Assembly (NCBI GenBank): GCA_900318115.1
Contig: ONJJ01000016.1
Span: 1-63,106, forward strand
Length of the DNA stretch: 63,106 bases
From: an uncultured Prevotellaceae bacterium
GTDB lineage: Bacteria > Bacteroidota > Bacteroidia > Bacteroidales > Bacteroidaceae
Direction of reading: 5' to 3'
Numbering within the stretch: position 1 is the stretch's first letter; each line of letters begins with the position of its first letter. Positions 37,301-43,630 of the stretch are shown here, in pieces. Made by a program: the position numbers and the translations under genes. The notes beneath the pieces were generated by a model. It was not told where the DNA came from. It did no database searches and was given only the letters and a program-made list of their open reading frames with translations.

Positions 37301-37431
37301 TCACCGGTATCAACGGTATCAACGCTGACTTCGCTGGCGAATCCATCTATACTCTCGGTGGCGCTCGCGTCTCCAAGATTCAGAAGGGTGGCGTCTACAT
37401 CATCAACGGCAAGAAGATGCTCGTAAAGTAA
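31321..37431 (+). CDS. 2036-residue modular secreted protein with dockerin-like and cohesin-like segments
   Basis: A signal peptide (MNKVLRTALLFCLACVSMFASAQ) is followed by two copies of a trefoil-like unit (DYYFKTTYDGKDYYFGPNNN ~27-150; EYYLKTTYDGKDFFLGGANN ~513-645). Each copy is followed by a beta-sandwich unit ending FGLKFMGDD or FTLKFMGDD (~155-320, ~650-850). Long Ala-rich helices fill ~335-505, ~855-1215 and ~1640-1810. A discoidin-like segment (YLLDGDINTMWHSDWHG) lies near 1345. Two EF-hand-like dockerin repeats occur at ~1817 (GDANLDSDVTVSDAV) and ~1853 (ADANEDGVITVTDAV), then a cohesin-like fold (~1890-2000) and the tail GVYIINGKKMLVK. It probably acts as a surface scaffold or glycan-binding fibre; this is inference. 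Ala codons are mostly GCT, unlike the glycan operon. Confidence 0.75.
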   Translation: MNKVLRTALLFCLACVSMFASAQAPFVDGDYYFKTTYDGKDYYFGPNNNWGTQASLVKHSVPWKLHKQADNVYQLEAVTSNGGTNYFLNGGWCDGAAQNIYFSEQSDGTYVLSINPAANYYRVASASGSAKTPVLDVEGDLASALKWTIVPADVASIQQYDDVTFLIKDADFGRNNRYGAAWVVNASNKNLAGGANHNFCAESWRSAFEVSQKLVNLPNGFYTMTVQAAVQDYAELYDGANYPVAYINEATIPFHDHQEGHRGKGMGDFSNYFADGEYLLTVPVLVKNGEITVGVKGTRADTWCIWDAFGLKFMGDDDSDFPADAKEGAAADYLAMAYDEVKAALDDTQAQIGQFDAYTQAQVATDLQAIVDALAGAKTAIDNAKTNGTSVADKAGILAALDPLPAQLETLLATAQTIDTGYQDLVTEFDAAETTWRDATKEITELDAKYGNEINTPAVLDKMNEANSLLKGVKDAIADGSVVIADANTDIAAALALIAEAKSLAQANVKEYLALPAGEYYLKTTYDGKDFFLGGANNWGTHAALIPNSVLWNLEKVEAGVYRLDSYQSNGGDNHYLGSNSFIDAGAVNIYFTEQGEGTGVYTLSLAADAQYLAVEAMGCHNLPNLNWAGDATTALKFKVVSKDAEIQKYDDVTYLLRNANFDTNNRWGGHRDYDQAWTMEADNQKLRGGEAPNTCAESWHSAFTLSQTIEGVPNGYYTMTVQAAVRDDSEAAQAAYNAGAATFAIADAPVAYINEATAPFIEMENVKYENYTIYRWSAETYTSTFTPALNGSANMYGFSQMFAEGKYKLTIPVEVKDNKITLGVKGTRTDTWCIFDNFTLKFMGDDATDVNEIPYADLNAAYDEAKAKFDAAKAEVAAYDDFVKTAVAGDETAITKKLDEAKAAIEKAHTDIKCAEQKETILASIAEINAATEAYAEKAKNLQEGNDNAYAKMDEAYAALVEKWQSAYDKINTEYKEYLNSNAEAYDGYLKQLNSLWVDIDALDATIDGYKAAGTAEKNEAATLELIAKDAENVDNILATALNNYNDEVCVANQKAYEAVTKKADAITAAYKEAIVKVSEHYAQFHSEAAADAQVALFDIYQKVQTMKADATTAYTNIEASNKVKFDAEDLPLADFINTAYLADLDINSEAAINDIMADVEAAAAAESKAQADELIAKFEAQKTALAQAEDLIAAYGLDAAKYADALKSINDHFVATRSALYPTAQMTFTRRNGNYDNGVILEWAVYGSNDAAAPESAWTQLATFETPEGEETVFTRDFVAENYKYLRFYFVKNKANTVFGHMSEFQVLLNGEKLITNNAQLTSPCGDSSEGQHIEYLLDGDINTMWHSDWHGAYTAGAHYVQVELVEPIGANAHGENFCGVEDAEAVNAEIAAAKAEIEALVNTVKGDRSDDLLAAIKEKAGAAKDALAAAVPETYEDAVKTKFADKVAEITKKIEDVVTEATAADEAGTLITKFGALDAKLGESTDVYSDVNVIAVTMAKGTGTSYDDGTVNGKFCIKVGTSSKTGSAHIVVPAGVKTVTFNAAAWKGIADLVLTITDGSANPAKNITIHGNDGATSNSPFTIDEAGTSYTYTFDALTTAEVTLDLAADKRFIIWNAQGSDGAAAVNSAYAEINKLAVDAENENYYVLDQAQIATLKANYNSAKNVITGLGADKATELAVINGEISAVNTKVKNAYEAVELAAKDAEIAGDVETVQEHIDALLAVVYQADLQQKIGDVKATWNVEYAKEKEHMTADQKALYDEIYDKIEILANLIEATTDYDAKKYEEHKAAVADLALFFEDYSQWVKDNYILGDANLDSDVTVSDAVLTVSFALESATPNERQQYTADANEDGVITVTDAVSVIDIALGVEPAAGVKGIDAAVASNDYLVLNGAEISLINEMSYRGFQMDIAADGEVEVELAARAAGLQIFKNKLANGNTRILAMSMNGGVIDAQEGLLLTVKGAKDITISNVEFTGTDKVAYELGVQVVTGINGINADFAGESIYTLGGARVSKIQKGGVYIINGKKMLVK

Positions 37432-37445
37432 TAGAATCATGAATA

Positions 37446-37474
37446 GGTGAGGGCGGCTTCCCGCCGCCCTTACC
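37446..37474 (+). terminator. Hairpin after 2036-residue gene
   Basis: GGTGAGGGCGGC (37446-37457) and GCCGCCCTTACC (37463-37474) form a 12-bp stem with one G-T pair and a 5-nt loop, followed by TTCCTCTCTG. It may only partly stop transcription before the next giant gene, 45 bp on. Confidence 0.65.
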
Positions 37475-37518
37475 TTCCTCTCTGAAAAATATTATTAACT
37501 TTATACAACTTACAACTC

Positions 37519-40500
37519 ATGAACAACAAGACTATGAAAAAGTGGTTCTCGATGTTCGCCCTCTTCCTCCTGGCAGGCTTCAGCAGTGCTTCTGCTCAGC
37601 AGCTCGTCATCGATGATGTCCAGTTGAAGGCCGGCGAGACCGCAGAACTCAAAGTCAAGCTTGCAAGCGGTGCAATCACCGTTTATGGATTCCAGACGGA
37701 CATCGTTCTGCCCGAAGCTCTGACGATGGAAGTAGCTCCCAAGGGCGTTGCCGCTTCAATGGCGGACGACACGGATCCTGCCTTCTCTGTCAACCAGCAG
37801 GCTGACGGTGCTTACCGTATTGCTGCTTTCTCCCTTGGTGGCGCTGCCTTCAAGCCCGAGACTGCTGTTGCTACTTTCACCGTGAAGGCTGCTGAAGACT
37901 TCAGCAACGTCAATGGTGCTTACGTCGGTATTGCCCTCAAGAACACGAAGTACACGGTGGATTCCAATGGTACTGAAGTCGCTGGTGCTACTACAGGCAA
38001 TGTGGTTGATGCAGGCCTCTACACCTATCCTGTACGTCCCGTTACGATTGGTTTTGAGGATACACCTTCCGTTCCTGCTGGTATCGTGACTTATGCTGCT
38101 GACCGCGAAGGTCTCCAGGTGAGTGGTATGCAGCCCGTTCGTGGCTGGACTGCCGCTTCCAACGGCGACGCTCGTGCAGCTGGTGTCTTCGACGCTGGTT
38201 CTGCCACCTCCTTCCTGGGCTCCACTGGTTTCTACGCTCCTGCTACCAACCCCGATGGCCTTACTCCCAAGATGCTGGGTATCCTGGCTGTCTGGACCGC
38301 TACTGCTCAGTACAAGCAGAATGTCTTCCTCAAGGCCGGTGAGTACTACATGACCGTTAATGTCTACAACGCTGGCGGCACCACCGCTATCGCTAAGAAC
38401 CTGATCGGTTTCGTCGCCGAGGATGGTACTGAGTACTTCGCTGAGACCACCGAATATCCCGTCGGTGCGTGGACGACCGAACAGATCCGCATCGTCCTCC
38501 CCGAAGATACCTACGGCGCATTTTCTCTCGGTTACACCGCACAGGATGCCAGCAAGACTGACATGCCTCACCTCTTCTTCGATGGTGTGAACTTCAGCAA
38601 TGAAATCTTCCCCAACAACTTCCGTGCTTATCACTTCAAGAGCCAGCGTGGTTCTCTCGGTGTCCGCAGTACCCTCGTTACCGTTACCAACGGCGATGCT
38701 GCTCAGTATGGCATCTATGCTGCTGAGGTTACCGACTTTGCTGTCGTGACCTACGACAATAAGACCTATCTCTACAGCATCAACGACAAGAAGTTCGTGA
38801 AGGAAGTTGTCAGCAACGCCCTCGTTACCACAAACTATGATCCTCAGCCCTTCACCATCTCTGAGTGGCCTGCTGGTGGTTATCACTTCATCTTTGGAGG
38901 CAACACGCTCAACATCAATAATAGCAACCGTGGTGGTTACGTAATCAATTCTTGGGCTTATGCCGATGCAGGCAACCAGATTCAGGTTGAGAGCGTAGGT
39001 GACTTCGATCCCACCGAGGCTCTTGCTATCCTGGCTGCTCCCGAGGCTACTCCCGCTGTCACCACCACTCCTGTGGCTGGTCTGGCTGGCCTGAGCAATA
39101 CCAAGGCTTATGTCATCAATGGCGTGCGTTCCCTGTACTGGGGCGTTACAGATAAGACTGTGACTTGCAACCCTGTTCTTCTTCCTAACGAAGAGAAGGA
39201 GCAGTTTGCAGTGCTCCAGGCTGGTGGTAACTACTATCTCTACAGCATCGCTGCCAAGAAGTTCCTTGCTCGTGCAGAAGACGGTCACTTTGCTCTGACC
39301 GCTGAGCCTGCTGTCGTCGAGATCGTTGAGACTGGCAATGCAGACTATCCCTTCTTATTCAAGTATGACACTTATACCGTCAACTTCAATGGTACTGCTG
39401 CTGCCAGCAAGCACATTATTGATGGTTGGAGCGCTCAGGATGATGGCAACCGCTACGCTATCAGCGAGGTCGGTGACTTCGACGCTTCTGATGTCATGGC
39501 TCTGCTGCCCCAGGAACTGGGTGACGGCGACTATGTCTTCCAGAACTGCGAGACTGGTCAGTTCCTCTTCGGTGCCAACGACTGGAACACCAAGGCTTCT
39601 CTGATTCCCTTCAGCCAGCACCTGACGCTACATAAGCTCGAGGATGGCCGCTTCAACATCGAATCTCAGCAGAACAACGGTGGTGAAAGCTACTGGGTAG
39701 GCTGGGGTGACATCAACGCCAAGAACTCCATCTTTGTTGACTGCGACATCGCCCGCGCTATCGCATTCACGATTGAGCCCGTCGGCGAAGGTATCTACAG
39801 CATGATGACCGACACCGATCTGTTCCTCGCTTCTGAGGAAGGCACGACAGTTGTCGCTATGATCGAAGACGGTGCTGCTGAGGCTGCTAAGTGGCGCATC
39901 GTTCCTGCTACTATGGCTTCTCTGGCTGCTGCCACCGAGGAGAATCCTGTGAACGCTACCTTCCTCATCAAGGCTGCCGGCTTCGACCGCAACAACCGCA
40001 ACGCTGACGCTTGGACCATGACGGCCAGCAACAAGAACCTCTGCGGCGGTACAAATGAAAACAAAGTTGCTGAGAGCTGGCACAGCACCTTCGAGTTGAA
40101 GCAGACCATTGCCAATGCTCCTAAGGGTGTCTATCGCCTCTCCGCTAATGCATTCTATCGCGACGACTCCAACGGTGCCCTCACCAAGCTTCCCGTGCTC
40201 TATGCCAATGAGTTTGAGTCCGAGTTCCCGCAGGTTGAGGACGGCACTCTGCCCGATGGCAGAAAGTACCGCGACCAGGGTGTCCTCCAGATGGGCGACG
40301 CCTCCAACTGGTTCTTCGCAGGTCAGTATCCCGTTGCTCCTGTCTTCTTCGAACTCACTGCTGACGGCGACATCACCGTTGGTGTGAAGTACGACCAGCC
40401 CGAACTGCTGTGGGCTATCTGGGATAACTTCAACCTCGTTTACTATGGTCCCGATGCAGACATCACCAGCGTACAGATCGAAGGTCGCGATGCTATCCTC

Positions 40501-42345
40501 GATGAGCTGTATGACAAGGCTGTTGACCTCGCTGACGATGGTTATCCCGAAGAGATCACCATCGCTCTGGGTCACGCTATCGAAACTGCTGACGACGTTA
40601 AGGCTCTCGTGCCTCCCACGAAGGAAGCTTATGACAAGGCTATTGCCGAACTGCAGGAGGCTATCGCCGCTGCTGACGCTTACGTCTTCCCCGCAACTGA
40701 GATGAACGTTGACATCAAACTTGAATGTGGTGGTGGTTACGAAGGCGTTAGCGCATCGGTTGACGTCGCTGCTATCCTTGCAGAGCTTGGTGCTACTTCT
40801 CTCGACCAAGTCGTGATTGCAGCTGTTCAGCCTGATGGCACTTACGATCGCAGCTACAATCTCGGTCCCACCGACGGTTGGCGTAACGCAGAAGGTGGTT
40901 GGCAAGCCTGGACTGGAAATGTTGATGATCCTCATTTCTTCTACGTAAAGGCTGACTTCAGCCGAGAAGATAATCAACTCTATGAGATTGGTGGCTATCC
41001 TGGCAAGACCGATGAGCCTTCCACCTTCACAGCTGTCTATTCCTTCAAGTATGCTAAGGCAGAGGTTCTCCTCAAGGTCAATGTTATCTACAGTGCTCCC
41101 ACCATGGAGTCCATGTATGCCGATGCTCTCGAACAGATTGAAGATGGCGCAAATTATCTCATCAGCACTGTAGTTGATGGTACCAAGTACTATTTGACCG
41201 CTGCTGGTACCCTCTCTGCTGATAAGGCTGTGGCCGGCCAGTTCACCTTCGCCAAGGCCTCTGCTGCAAGTCACCAGTGGGAGTATGGCTTTAAGCTCTC
41301 CTCTCAGAACAACAAGCGCTTCAGTAATCCCTACACAACCACGGAAGAAGCTCTGACTAATGGTGGCCTGAATACTTCTACCAACAATCGTGATGACTGG
41401 GAAGCTCAAGTCTTCTTCCTTAATAGCGATGGTTTGTATGCTGTTCGTTCCACCAACGCTCCTTACAATAATGAGACCTCTGGTTGGAATTGGATTGGTA
41501 ATACTTATTGGACAGTCAATGAAGGTCCTCTGGCAGAGTACAGCTGGGAACCCCAGTTTGTCTGGAACCTCGAGAAGAACGTTATTATCGATGTTGTGGC
41601 CAACCTCGTTGTCAATGGCAACGTCGTTGCAACGGAGACTGTAAACATGGCAGTTGGTAATGCTCCTCTTGCTCCGGCAAGCTTCGTTGACCAATATCAT
41701 GGTCTCTACAGCTTCCAGGCTGACGTTGATGTTGTGGCTGAGTCCACGACGGAAATCAACTTCACTCCTGTATGGGGTGGTCTGTTCCAGATTTCTTCCA
41801 GCTATGCTTCTGCTCGTTGGTATAAGATGAATATCCGCACCAGTTATTGGGTATCTTGGGACGAGAGTGAACCATACTATCCCACAACTGATAAGGATCT
41901 CAATGCCGAGGCCAGCCACTGGGCGTTCCTGCCCGTTGAAGGCGAACCTTTCCAGTTCTACATCATTAACCAAGAGGCTGGTTCTTCCGAGTCCCTCTCT
42001 GTTGATGGCGAAAATGTAGTGATTCGTCCGCAAATGACTGCCTGGGAGCTCTTTGGAAATAATGGTGGCTTCGTCATGCGTCCTGTGGGCGGCGGTGAAA
42101 ATGATTGGGTGAACCAGAATGGTGGTGCCTCCGGTCCACTGCAGTTCTGGCACAGCGCCAATGGTCGTACTGATGACGGTTCCACCTTCCGCATTGAACC
42201 CGTCATTCCTGATGGCATCTATGAGCTCAGCGAAACTCCTTCCTTCGAGCAGGGTGTTGCTTATGACCTCAATGGCCGCAAGGTTGTGAAGATGCAGGTC
42301 GGTGGCATCTACATCGTCAATGGTAAGAAGGTTATGGTTAAGTAA
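37519..42345 (+). CDS. 1608-residue modular secreted protein with N-terminal cohesin-like domain
   Basis: The start at 37519 gives MNNKTMKKWFSMFALFLLAGF, a signal peptide; the ATG at 37534 (MKKW) is an equal alternative. Residues ~28-160 look like a cohesin (QLVIDDVQLKAGETAELKVK; VYGFQTDIVLPEALTME; ATFTVKAAEDF). A beta-sandwich (~170-375) and short repeats (YLYSINDKKFVKEV, YLYSIAAKKFLARA) follow. The trefoil-like unit (DYVFQNCETGQFLFGANDWN, ~668) and the sandwich unit (NATFLIKAAGFDRNN ~811 to FNLVYYG ~972) are shared with the 5447 and 31321 proteins. The C-terminus is VAYDLNGRKVVKMQ...GGIYIVNGKKVMVK, the sorting-like tail. With a cohesin here and a dockerin in the upstream neighbour, the two could bind each other on the surface. 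That interaction is inferred only. Confidence 0.75.
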   Translation: MNNKTMKKWFSMFALFLLAGFSSASAQQLVIDDVQLKAGETAELKVKLASGAITVYGFQTDIVLPEALTMEVAPKGVAASMADDTDPAFSVNQQADGAYRIAAFSLGGAAFKPETAVATFTVKAAEDFSNVNGAYVGIALKNTKYTVDSNGTEVAGATTGNVVDAGLYTYPVRPVTIGFEDTPSVPAGIVTYAADREGLQVSGMQPVRGWTAASNGDARAAGVFDAGSATSFLGSTGFYAPATNPDGLTPKMLGILAVWTATAQYKQNVFLKAGEYYMTVNVYNAGGTTAIAKNLIGFVAEDGTEYFAETTEYPVGAWTTEQIRIVLPEDTYGAFSLGYTAQDASKTDMPHLFFDGVNFSNEIFPNNFRAYHFKSQRGSLGVRSTLVTVTNGDAAQYGIYAAEVTDFAVVTYDNKTYLYSINDKKFVKEVVSNALVTTNYDPQPFTISEWPAGGYHFIFGGNTLNINNSNRGGYVINSWAYADAGNQIQVESVGDFDPTEALAILAAPEATPAVTTTPVAGLAGLSNTKAYVINGVRSLYWGVTDKTVTCNPVLLPNEEKEQFAVLQAGGNYYLYSIAAKKFLARAEDGHFALTAEPAVVEIVETGNADYPFLFKYDTYTVNFNGTAAASKHIIDGWSAQDDGNRYAISEVGDFDASDVMALLPQELGDGDYVFQNCETGQFLFGANDWNTKASLIPFSQHLTLHKLEDGRFNIESQQNNGGESYWVGWGDINAKNSIFVDCDIARAIAFTIEPVGEGIYSMMTDTDLFLASEEGTTVVAMIEDGAAEAAKWRIVPATMASLAAATEENPVNATFLIKAAGFDRNNRNADAWTMTASNKNLCGGTNENKVAESWHSTFELKQTIANAPKGVYRLSANAFYRDDSNGALTKLPVLYANEFESEFPQVEDGTLPDGRKYRDQGVLQMGDASNWFFAGQYPVAPVFFELTADGDITVGVKYDQPELLWAIWDNFNLVYYGPDADITSVQIEGRDAILDELYDKAVDLADDGYPEEITIALGHAIETADDVKALVPPTKEAYDKAIAELQEAIAAADAYVFPATEMNVDIKLECGGGYEGVSASVDVAAILAELGATSLDQVVIAAVQPDGTYDRSYNLGPTDGWRNAEGGWQAWTGNVDDPHFFYVKADFSREDNQLYEIGGYPGKTDEPSTFTAVYSFKYAKAEVLLKVNVIYSAPTMESMYADALEQIEDGANYLISTVVDGTKYYLTAAGTLSADKAVAGQFTFAKASAASHQWEYGFKLSSQNNKRFSNPYTTTEEALTNGGLNTSTNNRDDWEAQVFFLNSDGLYAVRSTNAPYNNETSGWNWIGNTYWTVNEGPLAEYSWEPQFVWNLEKNVIIDVVANLVVNGNVVATETVNMAVGNAPLAPASFVDQYHGLYSFQADVDVVAESTTEINFTPVWGGLFQISSSYASARWYKMNIRTSYWVSWDESEPYYPTTDKDLNAEASHWAFLPVEGEPFQFYIINQEAGSSESLSVDGENVVIRPQMTAWELFGNNGGFVMRPVGGGENDWVNQNGGASGPLQFWHSANGRTDDGSTFRIEPVIPDGIYELSETPSFEQGVAYDLNGRKVVKMQVGGIYIVNGKKVMVK

Positions 42346-42366
42346 TCATCATTCTATCTGATAACG

Positions 42367-42401
42367 GGCGGGGCGACCATCTATGGCCGCCCCGCCTTTT
42401 T
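42367..42401 (+). terminator. Intrinsic terminator after 1608-residue gene
   Basis: GGCGGGGCG (42367-42375) pairs with CGCCCCGCC (42388-42396), extended inward by CCAT/ATGG, and is followed by TTTTT. A strong terminator. Confidence 0.88.
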
Positions 42402-42575
42402 CTTTTGACATCTTTGCTGCTTTAAACCGTTCTATGCAGCCAGTGGGCACATTCCTTGCTGTATGTGGCTATGCTGACTTGGTACAGAAAAGACCTCACT
42501 CCTCACCAAATGGCCTTTTGCCACGTAGTAGTGAGAAGTGAGGACTTTTGCAAAAGCTTTTGCGTGAACTATTTC

Positions 42576-43403
42576 TTATCTGCGTACGATGAACCAAGGG
42601 TTATGTAGGTCCTCCTTATTATATATAAGGGGCTGACCCGTCTGCGCATTTATGACCTCGCAGCCAGCAGCACGCGCTATGGCATCTCCCGCTGCGGTGT
42701 CCCATTCCATGGTGGGTGCATGGCGTGGATAAATGTCTGCCTTGCCTTCAGCCACGAGGCAAATCTTCAGGCTGCTGCCACTGCTGATGAGTTGCAGGTC
42801 GGGGTGCTGCTTGCGTAGTTCATTAATGAATGCCTCTGTTTCGGGGCTAAGGTGGCTGCGTGAGGCGACAACCGTAAATGGTCGATTTGTTTCTGTAGGG
42901 CCATACCCCTGTGTATGGCCGAGGTTATCGGCTACCCCTATCGGCCATACACAGGGGTATGGCCCAACGGAGCTTACGATCACTTTTCTAATACCTTCTT
43001 GTTGAATGCCGTAGTACAATTCATTCTTCACAGGCACATAGATCACCCCCAATACCGGCACAGCGTCCTCCACCAGCGCGATGTTCACCGTGAATTCGCC
43101 GTTTCGCTTGATGAATTCCTTGGTGCCGTCTAATGGATCAACGACCCACAGTCGGTGCCAGGTGCGGCGTGTGGAGTAGGGTAGTTGGGTACCTTCCTCG
43201 CTCAGGACGGGAATCCCCGTGGGTTCGAGAAAGGACATGATGCGGGCGTGAGCGGCCTTGTCTGCACGTGTCAGTGGCGAGTTGTCCGCCTTACGTTCGA
43301 TGCCGAAGTCTGCATTCGGGTCCGTGTAGATATTCATGATGTCGCGTCCGGCTGCCAGGGTGGCCCGGATAGCGATATTGAGGAGTGCTGTTGTCGTTTC
43401 CAT
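42576..43403 (-). CDS. cysQ: 3'(2'),5'-bisphosphate nucleotidase CysQ with in-frame palindrome
   Basis: CysQ removes the 3'-phosphate of PAP, a by-product of sulfate assimilation, with Mg2+. The inositol-monophosphatase-type motifs are intact: EE at 69-70 (VLSEEG), DPLDGT at 89-94, and the late WDTAAGDAI. The 275 residues exceed the usual ~245-260. The excess is residues ~145-171 (VGPYPCVWPIGVADNLGHTQ, then GYGPTE), which is the translation of a perfect 25-bp inverted repeat. It sits after IQQEGIRKV and before NRPFTVVASRSHLSPE, where relatives have a short variable loop, so activity may be kept. The -7 box lies only 6 bp before the ATG, suggesting a nearly leaderless transcript. Confidence 0.93.
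   Translation of the reverse strand: METTTALLNIAIRATLAAGRDIMNIYTDPNADFGIERKADNSPLTRADKAAHARIMSFLEPTGIPVLSEEGTQLPYSTRRTWHRLWVVDPLDGTKEFIKRNGEFTVNIALVEDAVPVLGVIYVPVKNELYYGIQQEGIRKVIVSSVGPYPCVWPIGVADNLGHTQGYGPTETNRPFTVVASRSHLSPETEAFINELRKQHPDLQLISSGSSLKICLVAEGKADIYPRHAPTMEWDTAAGDAIARAAGCEVINAQTGQPLIYNKEDLHNPWFIVRR
42898..42965. repeat. Family B palindromic element in frame inside cysQ
   Basis: Perfect 25-bp arms (42898-42922 and 42941-42965) contain GGGCCATACCCCTGTGTATG, with an 18-nt spacer. The arms resemble those of the intergenic element at 26856-26953 (GGGACATACCCCGTGTATGT). It reads through without a stop in the cysQ frame. Confidence 0.9.
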
Positions 43404-43408
43404 GGCTG

Positions 43409-43416
43409 CAAAGGTA
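43409..43416 (-). promoter_or_regulatory. -7 box TACCTTTG for cysQ
   Basis: The minus strand reads TACCTTTGCAGCCATG, so the box ends 5 bp before the start codon; transcription would begin at or next to the ATG. Confidence 0.55.
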
Positions 43417-43587
43417 CATTTTTTCTTCCGCTTATCCTCCTTCCGGCATCATTCTTTTCTACTTTTTTCTTCTTTTTGACTATCTTTGCCGCCAGAAGGG
43501 TCATACTCGCCAGCGTCAAATGCAGGTAATATTTCTGGATGAGAAGATATTTCCGCCACTTTTTTTGGCGCTTCACGATATTTACGC

Positions 43588-43595
43588 TACCTTTG
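43588..43595 (+). promoter_or_regulatory. -7 box TACCTTTG for GH84 gene
   Basis: A perfect box 35 bp upstream of the GH84 ATG. The rest of the 43404-43630 gap is AT-rich with no gene seen. Confidence 0.55.
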
Positions 43596-43630
43596 TCCAC
43601 GAAATCATCATTACCTAATATGACTATCCT

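Noticed and set aside
31747-37440. 1897-codon open frame antisense to the 2036-residue gene
   Set aside because: It mirrors the sense gene's codon bias (sense codons TTA, CTA and TCA, which would create antisense stops, are avoided). The protein is Ser/Val/Leu-rich without any domain, while the sense frame has signal peptide, modules and tail.
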